Assembly (NCBI RefSeq): GCF_000223905.1
Contig: NC_015948.1
Location: 1,798,001-1,862,000, forward strand
Source of the DNA: Haloarcula hispanica ATCC 33960
GTDB lineage: Archaea > Halobacteriota > Halobacteria > Halobacteriales > Haloarculaceae
DNA: 64,000 bases
Direction of reading: 5' to 3'
The first letter of the stretch is position 1. Every line of letters starts with the position of its first letter. The position numbers and the translations under genes are program-made. Below are positions 1 to 7,057 of this stretch, in pieces. Below the pieces are notes generated by a model, which saw only the letters and a program-made list of their open reading frames with translations, was not told the origin of the DNA and ran no database searches.

Positions 1-247
1 CTGGCAGGAACGCCCACTTGCGATGATCGTTCCGACGGCCGATGCCGACGAGGAGACGCTTGGTGATGAACTCCGTGAGTACATCCTCGAGTCCTACCCC
101 AAGTGGTGGGTCCCGGACAACTTCGTCACCATCGACGAGGTTCCGAAGACGGCAACCGGAAAGTTCGACAAAAAGTCGCTCCGTGACGAGTACGCCGACG
201 AATCGCTCGTCGAAGGTCGCGTCCCTGACGACGCCGCGCCGGAATAG
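1..247 (+). CDS. acyl-CoA synthetase (AMP-binding), C-terminal end only
   Basis: The reading frame is open from base 2 and the gene begins before the window. The last ~80 residues match the C-terminal lid domain of ANL-family acyl-CoA/AMP ligases. The segment VPKTATGKFDKKSLRDEY carries the conserved lysine (in TGK) that takes part in adenylate formation. The enzyme would activate a carboxylic acid with ATP and join it to CoA. An acyl-CoA dehydrogenase follows at 1181, so a role in fatty or aromatic acid breakdown is plausible. Substrate cannot be read from the tail. Confidence 0.85.
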   Translation, partial: WQERPLAMIVPTADADEETLGDELREYILESYPKWWVPDNFVTIDEVPKTATGKFDKKSLRDEYADESLVEGRVPDDAAPE

Positions 248-280
248 GGGAGTTGGCGCGTTTTCAGCCGCTCAGTAGCG

Positions 281-1054
281 TTACTGGACGCCAGTGACGA
301 GATTCCGGACTTCGGTCCGATAGGTTTCGGGCTGGAGTCCGAGGTCGACATCGACGGTGACCGTGATGCCGTCGCTCAGGTCGTTTTCGACGACCTGTTC
401 GAAGTTCTGCGCCGGGTACGCGCCCCCGGAAATGATGACGAAGTCGCCGTGGTGCCAGACGGCGAACATCGCCGAGATGTCGATGTCGCTGGCCGGTATC
501 TCGACGGCCTCGTTCTCGGTCACGTCGAACGAAATTCCCTCGAAGGGGTACACGGCAGACAGTTCGACTGTCTCGGCTGTCTCGCCGGTGTCGATATCGA
601 TTGTTCCCTCGCCGGTTTTCTCGATATCGGTCAACCCCTGGGCTTCCATCTGCTGTTCGAAGCTGTCGCGGGCGTTCGTTCTGACTTCTGCCAGCAGTTC
701 CTTGCGGCCCACGCCAGCCGGGAGATTGTCGAGATTCGGGCTGAAGTCGACGCGGGTGGCGAAAAACACGGAGAGCGCAGTCTGGACCTGGTCGAGGGTA
801 CGACTGGCGACGCGTTCCTGTAGCTGTTCGTCGACGTACTGGACCGTACTTGAGACGGCCTCGACCGAAACCGGGCCGTAGCTCCGGTCGAACACTGTTT
901 CCGAGGACTGGTCCGTTCGCGTCCAGCCGCCGTCTTCGAGGCGCTGTTTCGGAACGTCCGGTGGCGGTGCCTCGGCCGCGGCCAGAAACGAACACCCCGC
1001 AAGCCCGGCGGTTCCGAGGGTGGCTCCGGCAAGCAGGTAGTCTCGACGGTTCAT
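281..1054 (-). CDS. Tat-exported lipoprotein, DUF6517-like
   Basis: 257 aa. The N-terminus MNRRDYLLAGATLGTAGLAGC has a twin-arginine motif followed by a hydrophobic stretch and a lipobox ending in Cys21, so the protein should be exported folded and lipid-anchored on the outside of the membrane. The rest is acidic, without membrane segments. The fold resembles haloarchaeal lipoproteins I remember as DUF6517; the family number is from memory. It is convergent with the acyl-CoA synthetase. A second lipoprotein of similar type lies at 31803. Function unknown. Confidence 0.75.
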   Translation of the reverse strand: MNRRDYLLAGATLGTAGLAGCSFLAAAEAPPPDVPKQRLEDGGWTRTDQSSETVFDRSYGPVSVEAVSSTVQYVDEQLQERVASRTLDQVQTALSVFFATRVDFSPNLDNLPAGVGRKELLAEVRTNARDSFEQQMEAQGLTDIEKTGEGTIDIDTGETAETVELSAVYPFEGISFDVTENEAVEIPASDIDISAMFAVWHHGDFVIISGGAYPAQNFEQVVENDLSDGITVTVDVDLGLQPETYRTEVRNLVTGVQ

Positions 1055-1150
1055 GCCCGAGGAAGGCTACAGCCATGGAAAAGCGTGCTGGCCGATTATC
1101 AGGAGTTTCCGGGAAACAACTATGGCGGTGTTTTGCAGAGTTCCACGGAG

Positions 1151-1158
1151 TATATCAG
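1151..1158 (+). promoter_or_regulatory. TATA box of the acyl-CoA dehydrogenase
   Basis: TATATCAG lies 23-30 nt before the ATG at 1181. That distance fits a leaderless haloarchaeal transcript starting at or just before 1181, and argues against the upstream in-frame starts at 1085 and 1169. Confidence 0.5.
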
Positions 1159-1180
1159 TACACAAACCATGATAATTCCC

Positions 1181-2335
1181 ATGGATCTGCTATCCGAGAA
1201 ACTCGTTCCGGAGCACGCACGCGAGGTCAAGGAAGAGGCTCGGGAGTTCGCTGCGGAGCACATCGAACCAGTCGCCGGTGAGTACTACGCGTCCGGGGAG
1301 TATCCCTGGGATGTGCTTGAAGCAGCCAGGGAGGCCGGCCTCGTCGCCCAGGATATCGGCGAGGAATGGGGCGGGAGCGGCTACGACCTCCAGCAGATGC
1401 TTGCGATGGCGGAGGAGTTGTACAAGGCCGACGCAGGGATCGCGCTGACGATTCAGCTCGCCAGCTTCGGGGCAGAGATCGTCGAGGACCACGGCGCGGA
1501 CTGGCAGAAAGAGGAGTTCCTCGAGCCCGTCGCCACCGGCGACCAGCTTACCGGCCTCGCCGTCTCCGAGCCAGAGACGGGGAGCGACCTCGCCGGGATG
1601 ACGACAGCCGCCGAGAAGGACGGCGACGAGTGGGTGCTCAACGGCGAAAAGTACTGGATCGGCAACGGCGTCGAGGCCGACTGGGTGACGCTGTACGCCA
1701 AGACCGGTGACGACCCGAACGACCGCTACGGGAACTACTCGATGTTTATCGTCCCGACGGACGCCGACGGCTACCACGCCGAACACATCCCCGAGAAGAT
1801 GGGCTTCCGGGCGTCCAAGCAGGCTCACATCGTGCTCGACGACTGCCGGATTCCGGAGGAGAACCTGATCGGCGTCGAAGGGGCCGGCTTCTACATGCTC
1901 GCCGAGTTCTTCAATCACGGCCGCGTCGTCGTCGGCGGACACGGCATCGGTCTCGCCGCCGCGGCCATCGAGGAGGCCTGGGAGTTCGTCCACGACCGCG
2001 AGGCCTTCGGCAAGACCGTCGACGAGTTCCAAGCGGTCCAGCACAAACTGGCCGATATGCAACTCGGTCTCCAGTCCGCCCGAACGCTCACCTGGCACGC
2101 GGCCGAACGCGTCGCTAACCAGGAGAACGCCGGTTACTGGGCCGCATTGGCAAAGACTAACGCGACCGAAGCCGCTATGGACTGTGCGGAGAAAGGAATG
2201 CAACTACACGGGGGCCGGTCGGTGCTGACGGAGAACCGCATCTCTCGCGTTTACCGCGACGTGCGCATTCCGGTCATCTACGAAGGGGCCAACGACATCC
2301 AGCGGAACCTCATCTACAAGCAAGCCCCGATGTAA
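1181..2335 (+). CDS. acyl-CoA dehydrogenase
   Basis: 384 aa from the ATG at 1181, the usual length for the family. It oxidises an acyl-CoA to the 2-enoyl-CoA with FAD, passing electrons to an electron-transfer flavoprotein. Visible motifs are LAVSEPETGSDLAGM (FAD and substrate loop) and the C-terminal IYEGANDIQRNLI, whose Glu is the catalytic base in short/medium-chain enzymes. The middle RPSKQ-type loop reads MGFRASKQAHIVLDDCRIPEENLIG, typical of the family. Start chosen by the TATA spacing and because residues before 1181 look unlike the family. Chain-length specificity is not visible. Confidence 0.93.
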   Translation: MDLLSEKLVPEHAREVKEEAREFAAEHIEPVAGEYYASGEYPWDVLEAAREAGLVAQDIGEEWGGSGYDLQQMLAMAEELYKADAGIALTIQLASFGAEIVEDHGADWQKEEFLEPVATGDQLTGLAVSEPETGSDLAGMTTAAEKDGDEWVLNGEKYWIGNGVEADWVTLYAKTGDDPNDRYGNYSMFIVPTDADGYHAEHIPEKMGFRASKQAHIVLDDCRIPEENLIGVEGAGFYMLAEFFNHGRVVVGGHGIGLAAAAIEEAWEFVHDREAFGKTVDEFQAVQHKLADMQLGLQSARTLTWHAAERVANQENAGYWAALAKTNATEAAMDCAEKGMQLHGGRSVLTENRISRVYRDVRIPVIYEGANDIQRNLIYKQAPM

Positions 2336-2402
2336 CGGAGAGGGCTCAGTCGATCACTGTCGATTGGTTGATTGCGTCGCAAACGACGTATTTTTCGCTG
2401 GA

Positions 2403-3016
2403 ACACCACCCTACGAGTGTTCTGACAGCCCTATACAAACGATCCGACACCACCCTACAAGTGTTCTATCACCACCCTGCAAGTGTTTCCAGTACGACTA
2501 CAACTGGACCAGAACAGTGGACAGGTGTTCACACCCCACCCTGCAAGTGTTCGCACGGGGGTATGCGTCGTGCGGGGGTGCGCGAGCGTCTGAGATTCCC
2601 GAAAACACCACCCTGCAAGTGTTTTTGAGACGTTGTTCGGAGTTCCGATGCGCCACTCTAACACCACCGTGCAAGTGTTTCCCGCACTGGGAGAGACAGA
2701 CGAGAGCCCACGGGAACACCACCCTGCAAGTGTTCAGGAAAGCCCATTTTGAGCGGTTTTCCCGGCGAATCGGTGTTGACACCACCCTGCAAGTGTTTTC
2801 GAAACGGAATACCGGGAGGCTGTGGTGGAAACGGACGGACACACCGGTCTGCAAGTGTTCTACACACTGCAGTGGAGGGTAACTGCCACATAATCGCTCG
2901 GTAGCACTCCGGGTTCACGGTCTACTGTTGGCACACACACACCACCCTGCAACTGTTCTGGACTGTACAATAGAGGGACTGCCACTGAACACACACACAC
3001 CACCGTGCAAGTGTTC
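2403..3016 (+). repeat. array of eleven ORB-like 20-bp repeats downstream of cdc6
   Basis: Eleven copies of ACACCACCCTGCAAGTGTTC (last base C or T), all in the same orientation. They sit at 2403-2422, 2447-2466, 2469-2488, 2533-2552, 2605-2624, 2661-2680, 2716-2735, 2779-2798, 2841-2860, 2939-2958 and 2997-3016. Start-to-start spacing runs from 22 to 98 bp. Variation: CTACG at 2403, CTACA at 2447, CCGTG at 2661 and 2997, CGGTC at 2841, CAACTG at 2939. The ACAC and GTGT ends form a short dyad. The same repeat occurs in and beyond the cdc6 promoter, so these are binding sites of the neighbouring Orc1/Cdc6 protein. The whole 2336-3057 stretch holds no believable gene; open frames across it merely translate the repeat. 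Confidence 0.9.
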
Positions 3017-3057
3017 TGCCATGTGAGTCGGTGGGGGGAGGGGAGCAAATACGCTGG

Positions 3058-4386
3058 CTACGTGAACTGCCAGAGGTTCTGTTGCTCGTCGTCGGTCGTG
3101 TCCGGTGCCTCAAACTCGGTGGCCTCGTCTTCCAGATAGTGTTCGAGTATCCCGTTGACGTTGCTCGGCACGGCATCGCTGTAGGACGACTGGAGCGCGG
3201 CGTTGATGATATCGGTCGCGTCGTCGGTGACCTCGTAGATGTACTTGCGCCCACCCTTGCGACCGAGGTTGCGTTCGGCCGAGCGGACTAGCCCTTGCAT
3301 GGAAAGCTGGTCGAGGAACTCGTAGATCTTGCGTTCGGATTTCACGCGGCGGCCACTCGACTCCGCAATCGAGGAGTAGAGGTTGTAAATCCGCTTTGTC
3401 GACGCCTCGTGTTTCGGTTCGATGAGCGCAAGCGTCGTCGCGAGGTACGTCAGCGCCTGCTGTGAACTCAGGTCGTGCTCGAAGTAATCCAGCAGTTCGT
3501 CGGTTTCGATAGTGTCTGTCGCCCGTCGCGTATGTGCTTCTGTCACACCGTCCGCGCCCTCCATCCGCGCGTACTCTCCGGCCTTTTCGAGGATTCGGAG
3601 TCCCTGCCGAACGTCGCCCCGTTCCTGCGCCGAGAAGGCCGCCGCCAGCGGGACGACATCTTCGCCGAGCACGTCCTCTCGGAACGCAATGTCGGCGTAG
3701 TAGCCGAGAATGTCTCGGAGTTCCGTTGCGTCGTACGGACCGAACTTGATCTCTCGCTCCCCGAGCGTCGATTTCACTTTGGGTTCCAGCACGTCGACGA
3801 ACTTGAGGTCGTTCGAAATCCCGATGAGTCCGACCTTCGCATCGGTGATCGGCGTGTTCTCGTTCGCTTCGGCCCGCGGCAGTTCATACAGGAAGTCGTT
3901 CCGCGCGTCCGCTGGAATGTTGTCGATCTCGTCCAGGATGATGAGGACGTTCCCACCCACGGCTTCGATCTCCTCGTAGAGGAACTCGAAGACGCTGTCA
4001 GTGCTGTAGCCGCTCTCGGGGAGTTGGTTCTCCGGATCTCGGAACTCGTTGACGAGTGTGTTGACCAGGGCGTACGCCGACCGGTAGTTCCGGCAGTTTA
4101 TCGGACCGACAACGGTGAGTGGGATGTCCTCGGCCTCGGCCTTCTCTTCGAGTTTGTCCCGTACCCACTTCGTAACGGCAGTCTTTCCGACCCCCGTTGG
4201 GCCGTAGACGAAGACGTTGTTGGGGTCGTGGCCGACGATGACGTCCTGAAGCGCGTTGATGTAGAACTCGATCTCCTCGTCGCGGTGAAAGATCGTATCC
4301 GGCGTGAACGTGTCTTTTTTCAGCGGTTGCTTTCGTTCGAAGATCGCGTCAGTCCCATCGAACGGGTTCTCGTTCACGTCGACCAT
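3058..4386 (-). CDS. cdc6E: Orc1/Cdc6 family replication initiator
   Basis: 442 aa from the ATG at 4386 (MVDVNENPFDG...). AAA+ ATPase that recognises origin recognition boxes and loads the MCM helicase. Visible are the Walker A motif (VYGPTGVGKTAVTKW), Walker B (VLIILDEIDNI), sensor regions (LIGISNDLKF), and a C-terminal winged helix (roughly the last 90 residues, ending LWQFT). Thirteen repeats lie on its two sides, eleven after its 3' end and two ahead of its 5' end, and one inverted copy lies beyond an A/T-rich region, so it is the cognate initiator of this origin. The symbol rests on the layout resembling Haloarcula hispanica oriC2-cdc6E as I remember it. The family assignment is certain; the E paralogue label less so. 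An upstream in-frame extension to 4446 would run through the TATA box and is rejected. Confidence 0.93.
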   Translation of the reverse strand: MVDVNENPFDGTDAIFERKQPLKKDTFTPDTIFHRDEEIEFYINALQDVIVGHDPNNVFVYGPTGVGKTAVTKWVRDKLEEKAEAEDIPLTVVGPINCRNYRSAYALVNTLVNEFRDPENQLPESGYSTDSVFEFLYEEIEAVGGNVLIILDEIDNIPADARNDFLYELPRAEANENTPITDAKVGLIGISNDLKFVDVLEPKVKSTLGEREIKFGPYDATELRDILGYYADIAFREDVLGEDVVPLAAAFSAQERGDVRQGLRILEKAGEYARMEGADGVTEAHTRRATDTIETDELLDYFEHDLSSQQALTYLATTLALIEPKHEASTKRIYNLYSSIAESSGRRVKSERKIYEFLDQLSMQGLVRSAERNLGRKGGRKYIYEVTDDATDIINAALQSSYSDAVPSNVNGILEHYLEDEATEFEAPDTTDDEQQNLWQFT

Positions 4387-4410
4387 CGTACGCCACCTTT
4401 TGAGTGACTC

Positions 4411-4418
4411 TATATAAA
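4411..4418 (-). promoter_or_regulatory. TATA box of cdc6, abutted by an ORB repeat
   Basis: On the minus strand TTTTATATAG-type sequence is centred ~28 nt before the ATG at 4386, giving a nearly leaderless transcript. The ORB-like repeat at 4424-4443 begins 6 nt upstream, where TFB would contact the BRE. Binding of Cdc6 there should compete with transcription initiation. Confidence 0.65.
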
Positions 4419-4423
4419 ACCAG

Positions 4424-4443
4424 TGACCACCGTACAAGTGTTT
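4424..4443 (+). repeat. ORB-like repeat in the cdc6 promoter
   Basis: TGACCACCGTACAAGTGTTT, a diverged copy of the 20-bp repeat in the same orientation as the downstream array. It is followed at 4444-4454 by a half copy (CAAGTGTTTTC), so the site may bind more than one protomer. It covers the presumed BRE region of the cdc6 promoter. Confidence 0.75.
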
Positions 4444-4469
4444 CAAGTGTTTTCACGCCGAACAGTCAC

Positions 4470-4489
4470 ACACCACCCTGCAAGTGTTT
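4470..4489 (+). repeat. ORB-like repeat, left flank of the unwinding region
   Basis: ACACCACCCTGCAAGTGTTT, a consensus copy. With the inverted copy at 4823-4842 it brackets the A/T-rich segment, the usual arrangement of inverted boxes around an archaeal duplex unwinding element. Confidence 0.88.
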
Positions 4490-4822
4490 CTTCGATCCCT
4501 CTGGAAAACAGCCACGAGCAGTCTGCTGCACCGACCCTTCATCTAGAACACTTGAGTCCTGCGATTCTCGACTGTCTCGTTCTGGACCGTATCTAGAACT
4601 AGTAGCACTATTATATATTTTATGGTAAAGGCAATAAAATCATATTCACCATCGAACGTCCACCTCCATAGAATTCAAGCTACAAGTGCTTCAGAGCACT
4701 CATATCTGCATATACGAATAGTCTTCTGATCATGTACTCTCAGTAGAATCGAACAATCTGCCATTTCTTTAAGTATGCAGAGGGAGCCTCCCCCTCCCCA
4801 CCCCCACCCCTGGAAACACCGA
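4490..4822. other. replication origin core: A/T-rich unwinding region and C/G tract
   Basis: This non-coding stretch lies between oppositely oriented repeats. Positions 4591-4660 are markedly A/T-rich (for example TTATATATTTTATGG at 4611-4625 and AATAAAATCATATTC further on), unlike the GC-rich surroundings. ATCTAGAAC occurs twice, at 4541 and 4591. Degenerate half boxes occur at 4546 (GAACACTTG, inverted) and 4680 (CTACAAGTGCTTC). A C-rich tract at 4788-4810 (G-rich on the minus strand) follows the inverted box on its inner side, like the G-string described for haloarchaeal ORBs. No gene is seen from 4387 to 5004. Confidence 0.8.
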
Positions 4823-4842
4823 GAACACTTGCAGGGTGGTGT
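4823..4842 (-). repeat. inverted ORB-like repeat, right flank of the unwinding region
   Basis: The minus strand reads ACACCACCCTGCAAGTGTTC, a perfect consensus copy and the only one in this orientation. Reading on along the minus strand, a G-rich tract (4810-4788) begins 12 nt later and faces the A/T-rich region. Opposed boxes around a weak-duplex region are the signature of an archaeal origin. Confidence 0.88.
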
Positions 4843-5004
4843 GTGTGGGTCCCGCTTTTCCACCGACATTTCGGTATAAAAGTACTCAGCGTCGATACGG
4901 CATGAAACCCCTGCCATAGCGAACGGTTGGTCATATAGCGAGCTAGCCCGTCACCCGCGGCGCACGGCACCGCTCTTTACTTTCTGACAGCCCGTAGACA
5001 CCGT

Positions 5005-5802
5005 ATGGACGACCTTACAGTGACGTTCGTCGACCGGGGCCGCGTACAGGCTGATCGAAACTTCGTCGTCGACGGCCACAGCGTCGCGACGGCCTCGGAC
5101 CGCGACCCGGAACACGAGTACGAAACGTACGTCGTGTGGAACCTCATCGTAGAGACGCCCGAGATGACTATCCTCTGGGACACTGGCTCGCATCCGGAGG
5201 CCGGCGACGGGTACTGGCCGACGCCGCTGTATGAGGCGTTCGCACACGTTGACGCCGAGGAGCACGCCCTGCCGGCGGATCTCGAAGATGCGGGCTACAG
5301 CATCGACGACATCGATGCCGTCGTGATGAGCCACCTGCATTTGGACCACGCTGGCGGCTTGCACAACTTCGCGGGAACAGACGTCCCGATCTACGTCCAC
5401 CGGGAAGAACTCCCGTACGCGTACTACAGCGCCAATACGGACGACGGCTCTATCGCCTACCTCGCCAGCGACTTCGACCGGGACCTGAACTGGGAGATCG
5501 TCCACGGCGACAGCTATCATCTCACCGATGGGGTCGAACTGTTGCACCTTCCCGGCCACACGCCCGGGCTCATGGGCGCGTTCATCGACCGGCCGGGCCA
5601 GTCGCTCCTCGTCGTCGGCGACGAAGCGTACGTCGAAGCGAACTACGCGGGCCAGCCGATGGCGACGAGCCTCCTCTGGAACAACGGCTCATGGAAGGAG
5701 AGCCTAGAGCGGTGCCGCGACCGACAGCGGGCGACGGGGGCTGAAGTGCTGCTCGGCCACGACCTCGCGGTGTTCGAAGACGTGTCCGGGGCTGCGGACT
5801 GA
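5005..5802 (+). CDS. metallo-beta-lactamase fold hydrolase, AHL-lactonase-like
   Basis: 265 aa. The zinc-binding motif SHLHLDHAGG (H-x-H-x-D-H) is present, with later ligands in LPGHTPGLMG and GDEAYVEANY, so the dinuclear metal site looks complete. Overall layout resembles N-acyl homoserine lactonases such as AiiA, including a long N-terminal beta region before the motif. Members of this group act on lactones or related esters; quorum quenching is only one possibility. It is the first gene on the right side of the origin and is followed by a convergent small gene. Confidence 0.82.
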   Translation: MDDLTVTFVDRGRVQADRNFVVDGHSVATASDRDPEHEYETYVVWNLIVETPEMTILWDTGSHPEAGDGYWPTPLYEAFAHVDAEEHALPADLEDAGYSIDDIDAVVMSHLHLDHAGGLHNFAGTDVPIYVHREELPYAYYSANTDDGSIAYLASDFDRDLNWEIVHGDSYHLTDGVELLHLPGHTPGLMGAFIDRPGQSLLVVGDEAYVEANYAGQPMATSLLWNNGSWKESLERCRDRQRATGAEVLLGHDLAVFEDVSGAAD

Positions 5803-5820
5803 TTCGATATCAGCGTGAGA

Positions 5821-6003
5821 TTAGTCCGACATAACGACAAGTGTCCGGCGCTCACCGTCGTCAGTCGCCACGACCCATCGGTCTTCGTGGCGCTCGATGA
5901 CCGCCCACACGCCGAAAAACAGGTGCAACTCCAGTTCGAGACTGTTGACGCGCTCTCCGGTCTCCTCGATGCGGAACTCTCTAGACTCGGTCACGGTCGG
6001 CAT
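5821..6003 (-). CDS. small hypothetical protein
   Basis: 60 aa, beginning MPTVTESREFRIEETGERVNSLELEL. Soluble and acidic, with one hydrophobic patch (LELHLFFGVWAVI) and no cysteines or signal. It follows the DICT gene on the same strand after ~66 bp, so co-transcription is likely. I do not recognise the family. Its codon use and acidic character fit a real haloarchaeal gene better than a shadow frame. Confidence 0.5.
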   Translation of the reverse strand: MPTVTESREFRIEETGERVNSLELELHLFFGVWAVIERHEDRWVVATDDGERRTLVVMSD

Positions 6004-6069
6004 CTCAAGAGCGAATGTCGGCCGACGGCGAGCCGTGGTAATGACCGCGCTGGCCGGTTCGAACGCGGC

Positions 6070-6789
6070 TCACTGTTCGAGGAAGCCGTACGTCTCCTCC
6101 AGATAGTCGATGATCCAGTCGACCGTCGACTCGTCGTAGGTCCAGAAGCCGTAGAACTCGCGTGGCTCGCGCTCCTCGGCCAGCAAGGCGCACTTCTGGG
6201 TCGGGTCACCGCCGCCGTCGAACACGACGAACCACGAGTCGGCGATCTCGTCCGACCGTTCCAGATGCAGCGAGAACGTGCTGTACTCGGGTGGCTCGAC
6301 GTCAGGGACGGCATAGGCGTGAACGTCCACGTCGGTCTCACCCAGCCGTTCGTAGAGGTCGAGTTCGCCCTGAAGCGTAGACAGTGTCTGGAAGCCGGCG
6401 TGCAGCGTTCCCTGTCCCACACGCCACGCGCGGTCCTCGATCTCGCGGGACGCGGCCGTCATCCGCTGGATAGACCACGAGGTGAACATCGTCTCGTCGA
6501 GGTGGTCGAGAATCGACGCGTACGGGCTGTCGTCCCGCGTGATGTACTGACGGCCTTCGTCAAGCGAGTCGGTAAACGAATTGAGACTCGCGGCCGCGAT
6601 GACCGCTTCGTCCTCGCTGAGAGTGATAAACTCGCCCGGGCGTCCGCTCTCAGTCTGCTCGGTCTGAACGTGGACGTTGCGGTCCGCGAAGCGCTCGCGC
6701 AGGTCTTCAGCCGCTGTCGGCCCGGCGTTGAAGACAGTCAGCGTCTTCTGATGGTCCTCGACGCCAGCGATGAGTTCCGTTAACGACAT
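6070..6789 (-). CDS. DICT sensory domain protein
   Basis: 239 aa, beginning MSLTELIAGVEDHQKTLTVFN. It matches haloarchaeal proteins built around the DICT domain, a sensory module first noted in diguanylate cyclases and two-component systems. The C-terminal EEREPREFYGFWTYDESTVDWIIDYLEETY segment is typical of the domain. No output domain, membrane segment or DNA-binding motif is visible, so it may act as a stand-alone sensor or partner. It lies divergent to porA. Confidence 0.72.
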   Translation of the reverse strand: MSLTELIAGVEDHQKTLTVFNAGPTAAEDLRERFADRNVHVQTEQTESGRPGEFITLSEDEAVIAAASLNSFTDSLDEGRQYITRDDSPYASILDHLDETMFTSWSIQRMTAASREIEDRAWRVGQGTLHAGFQTLSTLQGELDLYERLGETDVDVHAYAVPDVEPPEYSTFSLHLERSDEIADSWFVVFDGGGDPTQKCALLAEEREPREFYGFWTYDESTVDWIIDYLEETYGFLEQ

Positions 6790-7057
6790 CCTCGACTATA
6801 CATCGGTAGTCACTGTGTTAGTCGTTGCGGGAGGAAGTTGCATGGCTTACTATTGCTGGCTGACACCTGTCTCCCAGACGGATATCTCGCCCCTGTGAAC
6901 GTGTCCCAACAGCGACGGACTTCAATTTCGAAAACGGCAATCTGAGGTACCTGAGCCGAAAGATAACGATTAATGAGTGGTGATGTAGTGGAAAATCTTT
7001 AGTCATGGCCCCCCAACGGGATGATACGGCACCAGAGCTGGGGCCGAGGATTTCACC

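Noticed and set aside
2364-2882. Open frame of 172 codons through the box array
   Set aside because: It only translates the repeat (TTLQVF again and again) and has no family resemblance or acidic bias.
2403-3016. CRISPR array
   Set aside because: Repeats are 20 bp, gaps range from 2 to 78 bp, copies diverge, no cas genes are near, and the same box occurs in the cdc6 promoter in both orientations.
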